From positions 2,542,001-2,606,000 of the forward strand of contig NZ_JAMLIG010000001.1 of NCBI RefSeq assembly GCF_023954305.1: 64,000 bases of DNA, read 5' to 3'. The position numbers were made by a program, and so were the translations under genes. The DNA comes from Mesorhizobium sp. GTDB taxonomy: Bacteria; Pseudomonadota; Alphaproteobacteria; Rhizobiales; Rhizobiaceae. The notes under the pieces are model-generated. The model ran no database searches. It had not been told where the DNA came from and saw only the letters and a list, made by a program, of their open reading frames with translations. Shown piece by piece: positions 7,859-15,865 of this stretch (position 1 is the stretch's first letter; every line of letters starts with the position of its first letter).

Positions 7859-8971
7859 ATGGGTCCGTTTCCGCACGATGCGCCGCCTTCGGAGATCACC
7901 GCCGAGAACCCGGCCGGTACCGACGGTTTCGAGTTCGTCGAGTTTTCGCATCCGGATCCGGAGAAGCTGCGCGAGCTGTTCACGCGCATGGGCTACGTTG
8001 CCGTCGCCCGGCACAAATCGAAGGCCATCACGGTCTGGCGGCAGGGCGATATCAACTACGTCTTGAATTCCGAGCCGGGCAGCCATGCCAGCCGCTTCGT
8101 CGGCGAGCATGGTCCGTGTGCCCCGTCCATGGCCTGGCGCGTCGTCGATGCCAGGCAGGCATTCGAGCACGCGGTGTCCAGAGGTGCAGTACCCTATGAC
8201 GGCGACGACAAGACGCTCGACGTGCCCGCGATCATCGGCATCGGCGGATCGCTGCTCTATTTCGTCGATGCCTATGGCGCCAAGGGCTCGGCCTACGACC
8301 GCGAATTCGACTGGCTCGGCGAGCGCGATCCGGGCCCCGAAGGCGTCGGCTTCTATTATCTCGACCACCTGACCCACAACGTCTATCGCGGCAACATGGA
8401 CAAGTGGTGGGACTTCTACCGCACCCTCTTCAATTTCAGGCAGATTCATTATTTCGACATCGACGGCAGGATCACCGGTCTGGTCAGCCGCGCCATCACG
8501 TCGCCCTGCGGTAAGATCCGCATCCCGCTCAACGAGTCGAAGGACGACACCAGCCAGATCGAGGAATATCTGAGGAAGTACAAGGGCGAAGGCATTCAGC
8601 ACATCGCCGTCGGGACCGACGGAATATACGACGCGGCCGACAGGCTGGCCGGCAACGGCCTCAAGTTCATGCCCGGTCCGCCAGACGCCTATTACGACAT
8701 GTCGTTCGAGCGCGTGAAGGGCCATGACGAGCCCATCGACCGGATGAAGAAGCACGGCATCCTGATCGACGGCGAAGGGGTGGTGAACGGCGGCATGACC
8801 AAGATCCTGCTGCAGATTTTCTCCAAGACCGTGATCGGCCCGATCTTCTTCGAGTTCATCCAGCGCAAGGGCGACGAGGGCTTCGGCGAGGGCAATTTCC
8901 GCGCCCTGTTCGAGTCCATCGAGGAAGATCAGATCCGGCGCGGCGTCATCAAGCTGGCAGCCGCCGAATAG
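7859..8971 (+). CDS. hppD: 4-hydroxyphenylpyruvate dioxygenase
   Basis: Converts 4-hydroxyphenylpyruvate to homogentisate with Fe(II) and O2, the entry step of the homogentisate route for tyrosine. The 370-aa protein has two VOC domains. The ligands are visible: His170 (YLDHLTHNVYRG), His248 (IQHIAVGT) and Glu332 (IFFEFIQRKG). Their spacing agrees with characterised enzymes. The C-terminus also has the EGNFRALFESIEEDQ segment of bacterial HPPDs. The second ATG is chosen because GGAGGA sits at the right distance from it; the ATG 12 bases earlier overlaps that site. No hmgA or fahA is visible in the window. Confidence 0.96.
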   Translation: MGPFPHDAPPSEITAENPAGTDGFEFVEFSHPDPEKLRELFTRMGYVAVARHKSKAITVWRQGDINYVLNSEPGSHASRFVGEHGPCAPSMAWRVVDARQAFEHAVSRGAVPYDGDDKTLDVPAIIGIGGSLLYFVDAYGAKGSAYDREFDWLGERDPGPEGVGFYYLDHLTHNVYRGNMDKWWDFYRTLFNFRQIHYFDIDGRITGLVSRAITSPCGKIRIPLNESKDDTSQIEEYLRKYKGEGIQHIAVGTDGIYDAADRLAGNGLKFMPGPPDAYYDMSFERVKGHDEPIDRMKKHGILIDGEGVVNGGMTKILLQIFSKTVIGPIFFEFIQRKGDEGFGEGNFRALFESIEEDQIRRGVIKLAAAE

Positions 8972-8975
8972 AGTC

Positions 8976-9006
8976 AGCCGGCCCCGCCTCGCGCGGGGCC
9001 GGCTTT
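8976..9006. terminator. Bidirectional hairpin terminator, hppD / aldehyde dehydrogenase
   Basis: A perfect 12-bp GC-rich stem (AGCCGGCCCCGC / GCGGGGCCGGCT) with a 5-base loop and a short TTT tail, lying between two convergent genes, four bases past the hppD stop. The short T run makes it a modest intrinsic terminator. Confidence 0.7.
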
Positions 9007-9019
9007 GACGAAGTCTCGA

Positions 9020-10480
9020 TCAGAACACAGGCGGGAATGGCCGGCCGCCGCGGTCGAGCGTGATCCAGCGCGTCTCGGTGAAGGTTTCCAGCGACCAGCG
9101 CCCGCCGTGCTTGCCGACGCCCGACGCCTTGAAGCCGCCGAACGGCACGTGCGGCTCGTCGTTCACGCTGGAGCAGTTGACGTGGCAATTGCCAGTGTCG
9201 AGCTGGTGGACGATGGCGAGCGCGCGTGCCTCGTCGCGGCTCATCACGCCGGCGGAGAGCCCGTATTCGCTGTCGTTGGCGATCTGCACCGCCTCGTCGT
9301 CGGTGCGGAAGGGGATGACCGGCACGACCGGACCGAAGGTTTCGTCCTGGTAGAGCTTCATGTCGGGCGTGACACCGGTGAGGATCGTCGGCTCGACGAA
9401 GCGGCCCTCGATCTTGCCGCCCAGCACCACCTTGGCGCCCTTGGCGATGGCGTCCTCCAACTGCTCGCGCACCTTGGCGACCTGCTTGTCATTGATCAGC
9501 GGACCGATGACATGCTCCTTGCTCTTGGTCGGGTCGCCGACCTTGAGCTTTGCCGCCCGCTCGACGAAGCGCTTGAGGAAGTCGTCGAAGATCTTCTCGT
9601 GGACGAGCACCTTCTCCACCGACATGCAGATCTGGCCCTGGTGCATGAAGGAGCCAAAATTCGCCGCCTGCGTCGCGCGCTCCATCTCTGCATCCTCCAG
9701 CACGATCAGCGAATCCTTGCCGCCCAGCTCGACGCAGCACTTCTTCAGGTGCGCGCCGGCCTTGGCCGCGATCTGGCGGCCGACGGCGGTCGAGCCGGTG
9801 AAGGAGATGCCTTTGACGTAGGGGTGCTCGATCAGCTCGTCGCCGACCTCGCCGACATTCGCGCGCGAGCAGGTGACGACGTTGAACACGCCCTTGGGCA
9901 GGCCGGCCTCCTCGAAGATCTCGGCGAAGAGCAGGCCGCCGAGATAGGGTGTCTCCTCGGACGGCTTCAGCACGATCGTGTTGCCGGCGGCCAGCGGGAA
10001 CAGAAACCCGCGGGCGGTGAGGATGCAGGGGAAGTTCCACGGGCTGATTACCGAAACGACGCCCATCGGCCGGCGCACCGCCATCGATACCTTGCCGTAG
10101 TCCGACGGCATCACCTCGCCGATCGGGTTCCAGACCGAGCCGGCGGCGGCGTGGAAGATCTCGGTCACATAGCCGGTCTCGAACATGCCCTTGCCGAACC
10201 AACCGCCGCCTTCCGCCATGATGGCGTCGATGATTTCCATGCGGCGGCGTTCCCAGATCTCGGCCGCCTTGTGCAGATAGTGCGCTCGCTTGGAGAAGGG
10301 CAGTTTCGACCATTCGGGGAAGGCCGCATGCGCGGCCTCGATCGCGGCGGCCGTCTCGGCGCGGCCGGAATCCGGGATCTCCGCCCAGACCGAGCCGTCG
10401 GCCGGGTTCAGGTCCTTGAAGGTGGCGCGAGCCGCCGCCCAGCCGCCACCGATATACATGCCTTCGAACACCCGGGCCAT
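9020..10480 (-). CDS. NAD(P)-dependent aldehyde dehydrogenase (benzaldehyde/vanillin dehydrogenase-like)
   Basis: A 486-aa class I-fold aldehyde dehydrogenase oxidising an aldehyde to the acid. Visible motifs are SPWNFPCILTARG (cofactor and substrate region), GISFTGSTAVGRQ (Rossmann), the general-base Glu in CCVELGGKDS (~253) and the nucleophile Cys in HQGQICMS (~287). The closing segment EPHVPFGGFKASGVGKHGG is typical of aromatic-aldehyde members. It is the last gene of the operon, beginning one base after the LivF stop, so it is translated in tandem with the transporter. It resembles the operon's other two aldehyde dehydrogenases in motif layout. The exact substrate is not determinable. Confidence 0.9.
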   Translation of the reverse strand: MARVFEGMYIGGGWAAARATFKDLNPADGSVWAEIPDSGRAETAAAIEAAHAAFPEWSKLPFSKRAHYLHKAAEIWERRRMEIIDAIMAEGGGWFGKGMFETGYVTEIFHAAAGSVWNPIGEVMPSDYGKVSMAVRRPMGVVSVISPWNFPCILTARGFLFPLAAGNTIVLKPSEETPYLGGLLFAEIFEEAGLPKGVFNVVTCSRANVGEVGDELIEHPYVKGISFTGSTAVGRQIAAKAGAHLKKCCVELGGKDSLIVLEDAEMERATQAANFGSFMHQGQICMSVEKVLVHEKIFDDFLKRFVERAAKLKVGDPTKSKEHVIGPLINDKQVAKVREQLEDAIAKGAKVVLGGKIEGRFVEPTILTGVTPDMKLYQDETFGPVVPVIPFRTDDEAVQIANDSEYGLSAGVMSRDEARALAIVHQLDTGNCHVNCSSVNDEPHVPFGGFKASGVGKHGGRWSLETFTETRWITLDRGGRPFPPVF

Positions 10481-10481
10481 G

Positions 10482-11936
10482 TCAGTTCTCCTTACGGTTC
10501 TTCTTCCGCTTCTTGCCAGCGGACTTCTCGGATGACTTTTTCGGTTTCTTCGCGCGCGGCCTGTCTTCGATCAGCAGCGCCGGCAGCGACGCGACGGCCG
10601 GCACCGTGAAGGCGGTGAGCCGCCGGCGTGATTCCGCGACATGCGCGGCCTGGATAGCGGCGGCGCGGGCTGCGAGCTCAGCGATGGTGGGCGCACGGGC
10701 GGAGACCGGGGCGGCGGCCGGGCGGGGCAGCGGCGGGAGATTCTCGTCCTCGATGTCGATGCCGGCGCTGTTGTGGCCGATCAGACCGTGCGAGCCGTTG
10801 AGGCGGGAGGGCGGCTGCGGCTCCACCGGCGACGGTAAGGCGCTCCTGACGAAAGCGGAGGGCACCGGCTGCGACAGCCTGGCCTGGGCGACGTGCAGCG
10901 CGAGCCGCTCCGCCGCGCGTTCGGCAAGGAGTGCCGCGCGCCCCGCCTCCCGCCCGGCATCGCGGGAGACGGCGGCGCGGGTCCGCCCGGTATCGGCCGG
11001 CAGCGCGACCGCTGCCTCGCTCCACGGATCGCCCCCCGCGCCGGGATCGTAGCGGCCGACGAAGGCGCTCGGCAGCGGTGCCGCGCGGCGCACGGACGTT
11101 GCAAAGGCGCGGCTGATCGCGCCGGCCCGCTCGGCCAGCGAGCCGATGCGCACGGCGATAGCGCCGGCGGTTGCTGGCAGGGAGAAGGCGGGCGGCAGGT
11201 GGATCGCCGGCTGCCTGGCCGCTGACCCAGCCGCGCCGCCGAGATAGGCGGCGATCACCGCCGGGTCGTGCATCAATGCCTCGGCCGTGTTCTCCCCGGC
11301 GACGTGGCCGTTTTCGATCAGGTAGCCGCGCCTGGCGATCTTCAGCGACTGGCGCGCGTTCTGCTCGACCAGCAGGATGCCGACGCCGGTCGCGGCCACC
11401 GCCGTCAGCGAGCGAAAAAGCTCCTGGGTCAGGATCGGCGAGAGGCCGAGCGAGGGCTCGTCGAGCATCAGGATCTCGGGCTTCGACATCAGCGCGCGGC
11501 CGATCGCCACCATCTGCTGCTCGCCGCCCGACATGGTGCGCGCGACCTGGCGTTTGCGTTCGGCAAGACGGGGGAAGAGCGCATAGATCCGCTCCAGCGT
11601 CGCGTCCTCGTCGCGACGTGCGCGGGACGCGAAGGCGCCGAGCTGCAGGTTCTCCGCGACCGTCAGGTCGCCGAAGATGCCGCGTCCTTCCGGCACCAGC
11701 GCGATGCCTTCCTCGACGATACGGTGCGGTTTCAGCCGGCTGATGGCGCGGCCGTTCATGGTCACCTCGCCTGAGTCGGGCTTGACCATGCCGGCAATGG
11801 CCTTGAGCAGGGTTGACTTGCCGGCGCCGTTGGCGCCGAGGATGACGCAGATCTCGCCCTTGGCCACCTTGAGCGAGGCGCTTTCCAGCGCGCGGTGGCG
11901 TCCGTAGGAGACGGTGAGGCCGGCGACGTCAAGCAT
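10482..11936 (-). CDS. livF: LivF-type ABC transporter ATPase with a ~250-residue C-terminal extension
   Basis: Residues 1-234 are a complete branched-chain amino acid-type ATPase: Walker A GANGAGKS (34-41), signature MSGGEQ (135-140), Walker B ILMLDE (155-160), and the LivF-style VEQN in place of an H-loop His. LivF proteins normally end here (~235 aa). This reading frame continues for 250 more residues (10482-11234). That part is Ala/Arg/Pro-rich, contains GLIGHNSAGIDIEDEN and ends in a strongly basic tail, KKPKKSSEKSAGKKRKK. No domain was recognised in the extension. It overlaps livG by 8 bp and is followed after one base by an aldehyde dehydrogenase, so the long form is consistent with the operon's tight packing. 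The second LivF in the window (248 aa) lacks it. Confidence 0.85.
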   Translation of the reverse strand: MLDVAGLTVSYGRHRALESASLKVAKGEICVILGANGAGKSTLLKAIAGMVKPDSGEVTMNGRAISRLKPHRIVEEGIALVPEGRGIFGDLTVAENLQLGAFASRARRDEDATLERIYALFPRLAERKRQVARTMSGGEQQMVAIGRALMSKPEILMLDEPSLGLSPILTQELFRSLTAVAATGVGILLVEQNARQSLKIARRGYLIENGHVAGENTAEALMHDPAVIAAYLGGAAGSAARQPAIHLPPAFSLPATAGAIAVRIGSLAERAGAISRAFATSVRRAAPLPSAFVGRYDPGAGGDPWSEAAVALPADTGRTRAAVSRDAGREAGRAALLAERAAERLALHVAQARLSQPVPSAFVRSALPSPVEPQPPSRLNGSHGLIGHNSAGIDIEDENLPPLPRPAAAPVSARAPTIAELAARAAAIQAAHVAESRRRLTAFTVPAVASLPALLIEDRPRAKKPKKSSEKSAGKKRKKNRKEN

Positions 11937-12657
11937 CGTCGTCGCCCAGATAGGCGCGTACCACTTCCGGGTCGCGCAATGTCGGCTCGACGTCGCCCTC
12001 GGCGATCTTGATGCCGCCGGACATGACGACGCAGCGGTCGCAGAGCGAGCGGATCGCGTCCATGACGTGCTCGACCATGACGATGGTGCGGCCCTCGCGG
12101 TGCAGTTCTTCGATCAGCCCGATGCCGATCTTCAATTCGCTCGGATTGAGCCCCGCCAGCCATTCGTCGAGCAGAAGCAGGCGCGGGTCGCTGGCCAGCG
12201 CGCGGGCGAGCTCCACCCGCTTCTGGTCGATATAGGTCATGGCGCCGACCGGCAGGTGTTCGCGCCCGGCAAGTCCGACGCGCCTGAGCAGCGTGGCGGC
12301 GAGACGCCTGGCCTCCTCGCCCCACAGTTTCCGATGGCCGAAGACGGCGCCGGCGACGACATTGCCGAGCGCGTCGAGGGACGGGAGCACGCGTACCAGC
12401 TGGAAGGTGCGTGCCACGCCCTTGCGCGCAATGTGGTGGGCGGCGAGGCCGGAGATGCGCTCGTCTCCGAGCACGATCTCTCCCGCCGTCGGCCTCAGCG
12501 CGCCGGAGATCAGGTTGAGCATGGTCGTCTTGCCGGAGCCGTTCGGGCCGATCAGGCCGAGCAGTTCGCCCGGCTGCACCTCGAACGAGACGTCGTTGAC
12601 GGCGACCAGCCCGCCGAAGGCTTTTCGCGCGGAGCGGACGGAAAGCGCGGCGGTCAT
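11929..12657 (-). CDS. livG: LivG-type ABC transporter ATPase
   Basis: A 242-aa ATP-binding subunit of a high-affinity hydrophobic/aromatic solute importer. Walker A is GPNGSGKTT (~residues 36-44) and Walker B is LLLLDEWLAGLNP. The C-terminal YLGDDDA tail and the TFQLVRVLPSLDALGNV segment are typical of LivG. The signature loop is degenerate: the usual LSYGQQR appears as MTYIDQKRVELARAL, a variant found in some LivG-like proteins. The start ATG overlaps the livM stop by 4 bp. It pairs with the extended LivF to power LivH/LivM. Confidence 0.9.
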   Translation of the reverse strand: MTAALSVRSARKAFGGLVAVNDVSFEVQPGELLGLIGPNGSGKTTMLNLISGALRPTAGEIVLGDERISGLAAHHIARKGVARTFQLVRVLPSLDALGNVVAGAVFGHRKLWGEEARRLAATLLRRVGLAGREHLPVGAMTYIDQKRVELARALASDPRLLLLDEWLAGLNPSELKIGIGLIEELHREGRTIVMVEHVMDAIRSLCDRCVVMSGGIKIAEGDVEPTLRDPEVVRAYLGDDDA

Positions 12658-13616
12658 ACCGGCTTCTCCGCCCGGGCGGGCGCGGCGCGCGCCTTCATTT
12701 TGTCCCGCGCCTGTTCGATCAGCCCGGTGACGCCGTTCGGGATGAGGTAGACGATGGCGAGGAAGGCCAGTCCGATGACGATCAGCGTATGGTTGGGGAA
12801 GTTGGAGGTAACGAAATCCATCATGATCGTGAACGGGATGACGCCGACGATCGGTCCCCACAGCCGCTTCGTGCCGCCGAGCAGCGCCATGATGACGACG
12901 AGGAAAGAGATCATCGGATTGAAGGCCGACGGCGGCTCTATGTAGGAATAGCGCGGCGCCATGATCGCGCCGGCAATGGCGATGAAGGCGCCCGAGATCA
13001 TGAACGGCAGGACCTTGGCCCGCGCCGTGTCGATGCCGACATGGCGGGCCACCGTCTCGTCGTTGCCGATGATCTGGAGCGCGAAGCCGAGCCGCGAACG
13101 GGCGATCAGGAAGCCGGTCAGGTAGACCGTCGCCGCCAGCGCGAGCAGCATCCAGTAGATGTGGCTCTCGGTCATCTCGGTGAAGACGTAGAGGCCCATC
13201 GAGGTCGCGAACTTGGTCTGCAGCCAGGTGACGACCTGTCGGACGAATTCGGCCAGGCCGAAGGTGAAAATGACGAAATAGACGCCGGAGATGCGCAGCG
13301 TCGCCGCACCCACCAGGCCGGCCACGGCGGCGCCGATGGCGGCGGCGATGGCGAGCAGCACCGGATAGGGCAGGATGTCGATGCCGAGCCCCACCGAATA
13401 GGTGCCGAGCCCGTAGAAGGCGGCGGTGGCGAGCGAGACGTAGTGGGTCGGTCCGGAGAACAGCGCCCAAGCGGTGCACAGCGCAGCGTAGAGCATGATG
13501 TTGACCGAGATCGACAGGTAGAAGCCCTGGTCGAACAGCGGCAGCAGTGCGCAGACCGCGACGATCAGCGCGCCGACGGCGAGGTTGCGGAGTTCGAGGG
13601 TCGTCAGCGCACTCAT
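12654..13616 (-). CDS. livM: LivM-type ABC transporter permease
   Basis: A 320-aa inner-membrane permease with about eight to ten hydrophobic segments. The BPD_transp_2 core is clear: GPTHYVSLATAAFYGLGTY, GFALQIIGNDETVARHVGID (the EAA-like coupling loop) and VVIMALLGGTKRLWGPIVG. A basic tail (ARDKMKARAAPARAEKPV) follows the last helix. It overlaps livH and livG by 4 bp each. It forms the translocation channel with LivH. Because the operon carries three aldehyde dehydrogenases, the cargo is more likely an aromatic or aldehyde-derived compound than leucine. Confidence 0.9.
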   Translation of the reverse strand: MSALTTLELRNLAVGALIVAVCALLPLFDQGFYLSISVNIMLYAALCTAWALFSGPTHYVSLATAAFYGLGTYSVGLGIDILPYPVLLAIAAAIGAAVAGLVGAATLRISGVYFVIFTFGLAEFVRQVVTWLQTKFATSMGLYVFTEMTESHIYWMLLALAATVYLTGFLIARSRLGFALQIIGNDETVARHVGIDTARAKVLPFMISGAFIAIAGAIMAPRYSYIEPPSAFNPMISFLVVIMALLGGTKRLWGPIVGVIPFTIMMDFVTSNFPNHTLIVIGLAFLAIVYLIPNGVTGLIEQARDKMKARAAPARAEKPV

Positions 13617-14479
13617 GTCGTCGCCCGCCCGAAGAGGCCCTGCGGCCGGAACAGAAGCACGAGGATGAACAGCATGTAGGTCGCCGCCAGCGTCAGGCCC
13701 GGGTCGATGAGGCTGGCCACGACCGTTTCGGAAATGCCGAGGATCACCGCCGCGAGCACGGCGCCGCGCACGTCGCCGACGCCGCCCATGATGACGATGA
13801 TCAGCGCCTTCATGGTGAAGACGACGCCCATCGAGGCGTTGAAGGTGTAGAAGGTCGAGATCAGCGCACCGCCGCAGGCGGTCAGCGCCCCGCCCAGCGC
13901 GAAGGCGAAGGCGGCGGTGCGCGCCACGTCGATGGCGACGAGCTTGGCCGAGTTCGGATCGACGGCGACTGCGCGCAGTGCCGTGCCCTGCCGGGTGCGG
14001 TAGAGGAAGAACCAGAGCGCCGCTGCGATCACCGCCGCCGCGACGAAGGCGACGACCCGGTTGAGGCCGTAGCTGTAGCCGAAGATCTCGAAGGGCTGCG
14101 CCAGGAATGTGTAGGACCGGTATTCGCCGCCGAATCCGAGGATCATCAGGCCCTGCAGCAGGAACAGCAGGCCGAAGGTCGCCAGGATGGAGTCGGATTC
14201 CAGCTGGCCGCGGCTCTTGGCTCGCCTGACCAGCGGTTCGAGCGCGATCGAGTAGATCGCCCAGTTGATGAGAAAGGCCGCCGGCGCGATGACGGCGAGG
14301 CCGACTAGCGGATTGATTGAATAGGCGGTGAACAGCCAGAAGGCGACGAAGCAAGCCGCGACCAGCGTCTCGCCATTGCCCAGGTTCATGATGCGCGCGA
14401 CGCCGTATTGCAGCGTCAGCCCCAGCGCGATCAGCGCGTAGGTTCCGCTCAGCAGGATGCCTGTGATCAGAATGTTCAT
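13613..14479 (-). CDS. livH: LivH-type ABC transporter permease
   Basis: A 288-aa inner-membrane permease. Recognisable LivH segments include GTYALIALGLTLQYGVARIMNLGNG near the N-terminus (sequence split by hydrophobic stretches), the coupling loop QGTALRAVAVDPNSAKLVAID, and IVIMGGVGDVRGAVLAAVILG. It ends with the common RPQGLFGRA motif. It starts 130 bp after the binding-protein gene, a gap with a hairpin, and overlaps livM by 4 bp (ATGA). Confidence 0.9.
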   Translation of the reverse strand: MNILITGILLSGTYALIALGLTLQYGVARIMNLGNGETLVAACFVAFWLFTAYSINPLVGLAVIAPAAFLINWAIYSIALEPLVRRAKSRGQLESDSILATFGLLFLLQGLMILGFGGEYRSYTFLAQPFEIFGYSYGLNRVVAFVAAAVIAAALWFFLYRTRQGTALRAVAVDPNSAKLVAIDVARTAAFAFALGGALTACGGALISTFYTFNASMGVVFTMKALIIVIMGGVGDVRGAVLAAVILGISETVVASLIDPGLTLAATYMLFILVLLFRPQGLFGRATT

Positions 14480-14561
14480 ATATCTATTCTACCGCGGCCC
14501 GCGTTGAACTGCCCGGAGATCGCGGGCGACGGTTAATCCGCGTCTCTGGGGGATATACAAC

Positions 14562-14592
14562 CGCCCGCGCCGTCTGTCCGGAGGCGCGGGCG
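14562..14592 (-). terminator. Intercistronic hairpin after the binding-protein gene
   Basis: A perfect 10-bp GC stem (CGCCCGCGCC / GGCGCGGGCG) with an 11-base loop, 17 bp past the stop of the substrate-binding protein gene and before livH. No T-tract follows. Hairpins here commonly stabilise the upstream mRNA or attenuate the transporter genes so that the binding protein is made in excess. That role is inferred. Confidence 0.5.
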
Positions 14593-14609
14593 AATGCGTC
14601 GGTCGCGCC

Positions 14610-15806
14610 TTACCAGGCAGGCTTCTTGACCGGATCGCCGGCCACTTCGAGCCCTTCAGCCGCGACCGCCTTGAACACGCCGCCGTCCCACTGGCCGACC
14701 GTCCAGACGTTGTGGTTGATGTTGTCCGACATCGCGATCGGCCCGATCACGGTGTCGAACGTGTTGCTGCGGATCGCCTCGACGACCTTGGCCTTGTCCA
14801 GCGTTCCGGCCTTCTCGATCGCCTGGCCGAGGATCTGCAGGCCGGCATAGGTGGTGGCTGAGGCCCAGTAATCCGGGTCGGAGCCGGTCACTTCCTTGGC
14901 CTTTGCGAAATAGGCCTTGATCTTCTCGTCGTTGACGTTGGCGCCGCCAATACCCATCACGCCGTTGGCTGCCTCCTTGAAGCGGCCGGCGAAGGCCGGA
15001 AAAGCGGTGCCGACGCCCGTGTAGAAGGCGCCGACATTGAGGCCCTGCACCTGCGCCTGCTCGGTCAGCGCAAAGGTGTCGCCCGGATAGGAGAAGGCGA
15101 CAAAAGCGTCCGGCGAGGCAGCCTTGGCGGCGCTGATCACCGGAGCGAGGTCCTGCGTGCCGAGCGGGTAGGAGGTCTCGTAGACGATCTCGAAGCCGGC
15201 GGCCGCAAACTGTGGCTTGGCGGCGTTGATCAGTTCGAGGCCGAAGGCGTCGGCGACGTTGACGACCGCGACCTTGTTGCCGATGTCGCCCTTGTCGCGC
15301 AGCTTCTTCAGCGCCTCGACGGCGCCGTGGGCGAGCTGGGTCGACGTGCCGAGCATCCAGAACGAATTGGGCCAGCGGCCGGCGAAGTCCTTCACCCCGT
15401 CGGTGGCGGCGGTCGTCGCGATCTGCGGATAGCCGTATTTGGCGATCGCCGGCGCGGCGGCGATGTTGAGGCCGGTCGAATAGGGGGCGACGAGGAAGTC
15501 GACCTTATCGACGGTGGCGAGACGCTGGATGTTCTTGATCGCCTCCTCGCCATTGGTCTTGTCGTCATATTCGACCAGTTCGAGCTTCATCTGCTTGTCG
15601 CCGACCTTAAGGCCGCCGGCATCGTTCACTTCCTTCATCCAGAGCTGGATATTCGGCCAATGGGTCACGGCCGCGCCGCCGGCGAGCGGGCCGGATTTCG
15701 GCGCGCTGGCGCCGATCTTGATCGTGTCCTGCGCCAGCGCGGACGAACCGGCGATGGCAAGCGTCGCGGCCGATGCGGCCAATGCAATGAATGTACGTCT
15801 CAGCAT
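14610..15806 (-). CDS. Liv-type ABC transporter substrate-binding protein
   Basis: A 398-aa periplasmic binding protein of the peripla_BP_6 family. The Sec signal peptide ends at ALAQD (about residue 26), and the mature protein starts DTIKIGASAPKSGPLAGGAA, the usual first strand and ligand loop. Recognisable later segments are DKVDFLVAPYSTG, NKVAVVNVADAFG and ASATTYAGLQILGQAIE. It feeds the LivHMGF complex encoded immediately downstream. Ligand identity cannot be read directly. Aromatic acids or aldehydes fit the flanking aldehyde dehydrogenases. Confidence 0.92.
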   Translation of the reverse strand: MLRRTFIALAASAATLAIAGSSALAQDTIKIGASAPKSGPLAGGAAVTHWPNIQLWMKEVNDAGGLKVGDKQMKLELVEYDDKTNGEEAIKNIQRLATVDKVDFLVAPYSTGLNIAAAPAIAKYGYPQIATTAATDGVKDFAGRWPNSFWMLGTSTQLAHGAVEALKKLRDKGDIGNKVAVVNVADAFGLELINAAKPQFAAAGFEIVYETSYPLGTQDLAPVISAAKAASPDAFVAFSYPGDTFALTEQAQVQGLNVGAFYTGVGTAFPAFAGRFKEAANGVMGIGGANVNDEKIKAYFAKAKEVTGSDPDYWASATTYAGLQILGQAIEKAGTLDKAKVVEAIRSNTFDTVIGPIAMSDNINHNVWTVGQWDGGVFKAVAAEGLEVAGDPVKKPAW

Positions 15807-15865
15807 GATTTTCCTCCCGTTGATCTGCCTGCGTTGAATACGTCCACGCCGTCCGGCTCCTCCCG

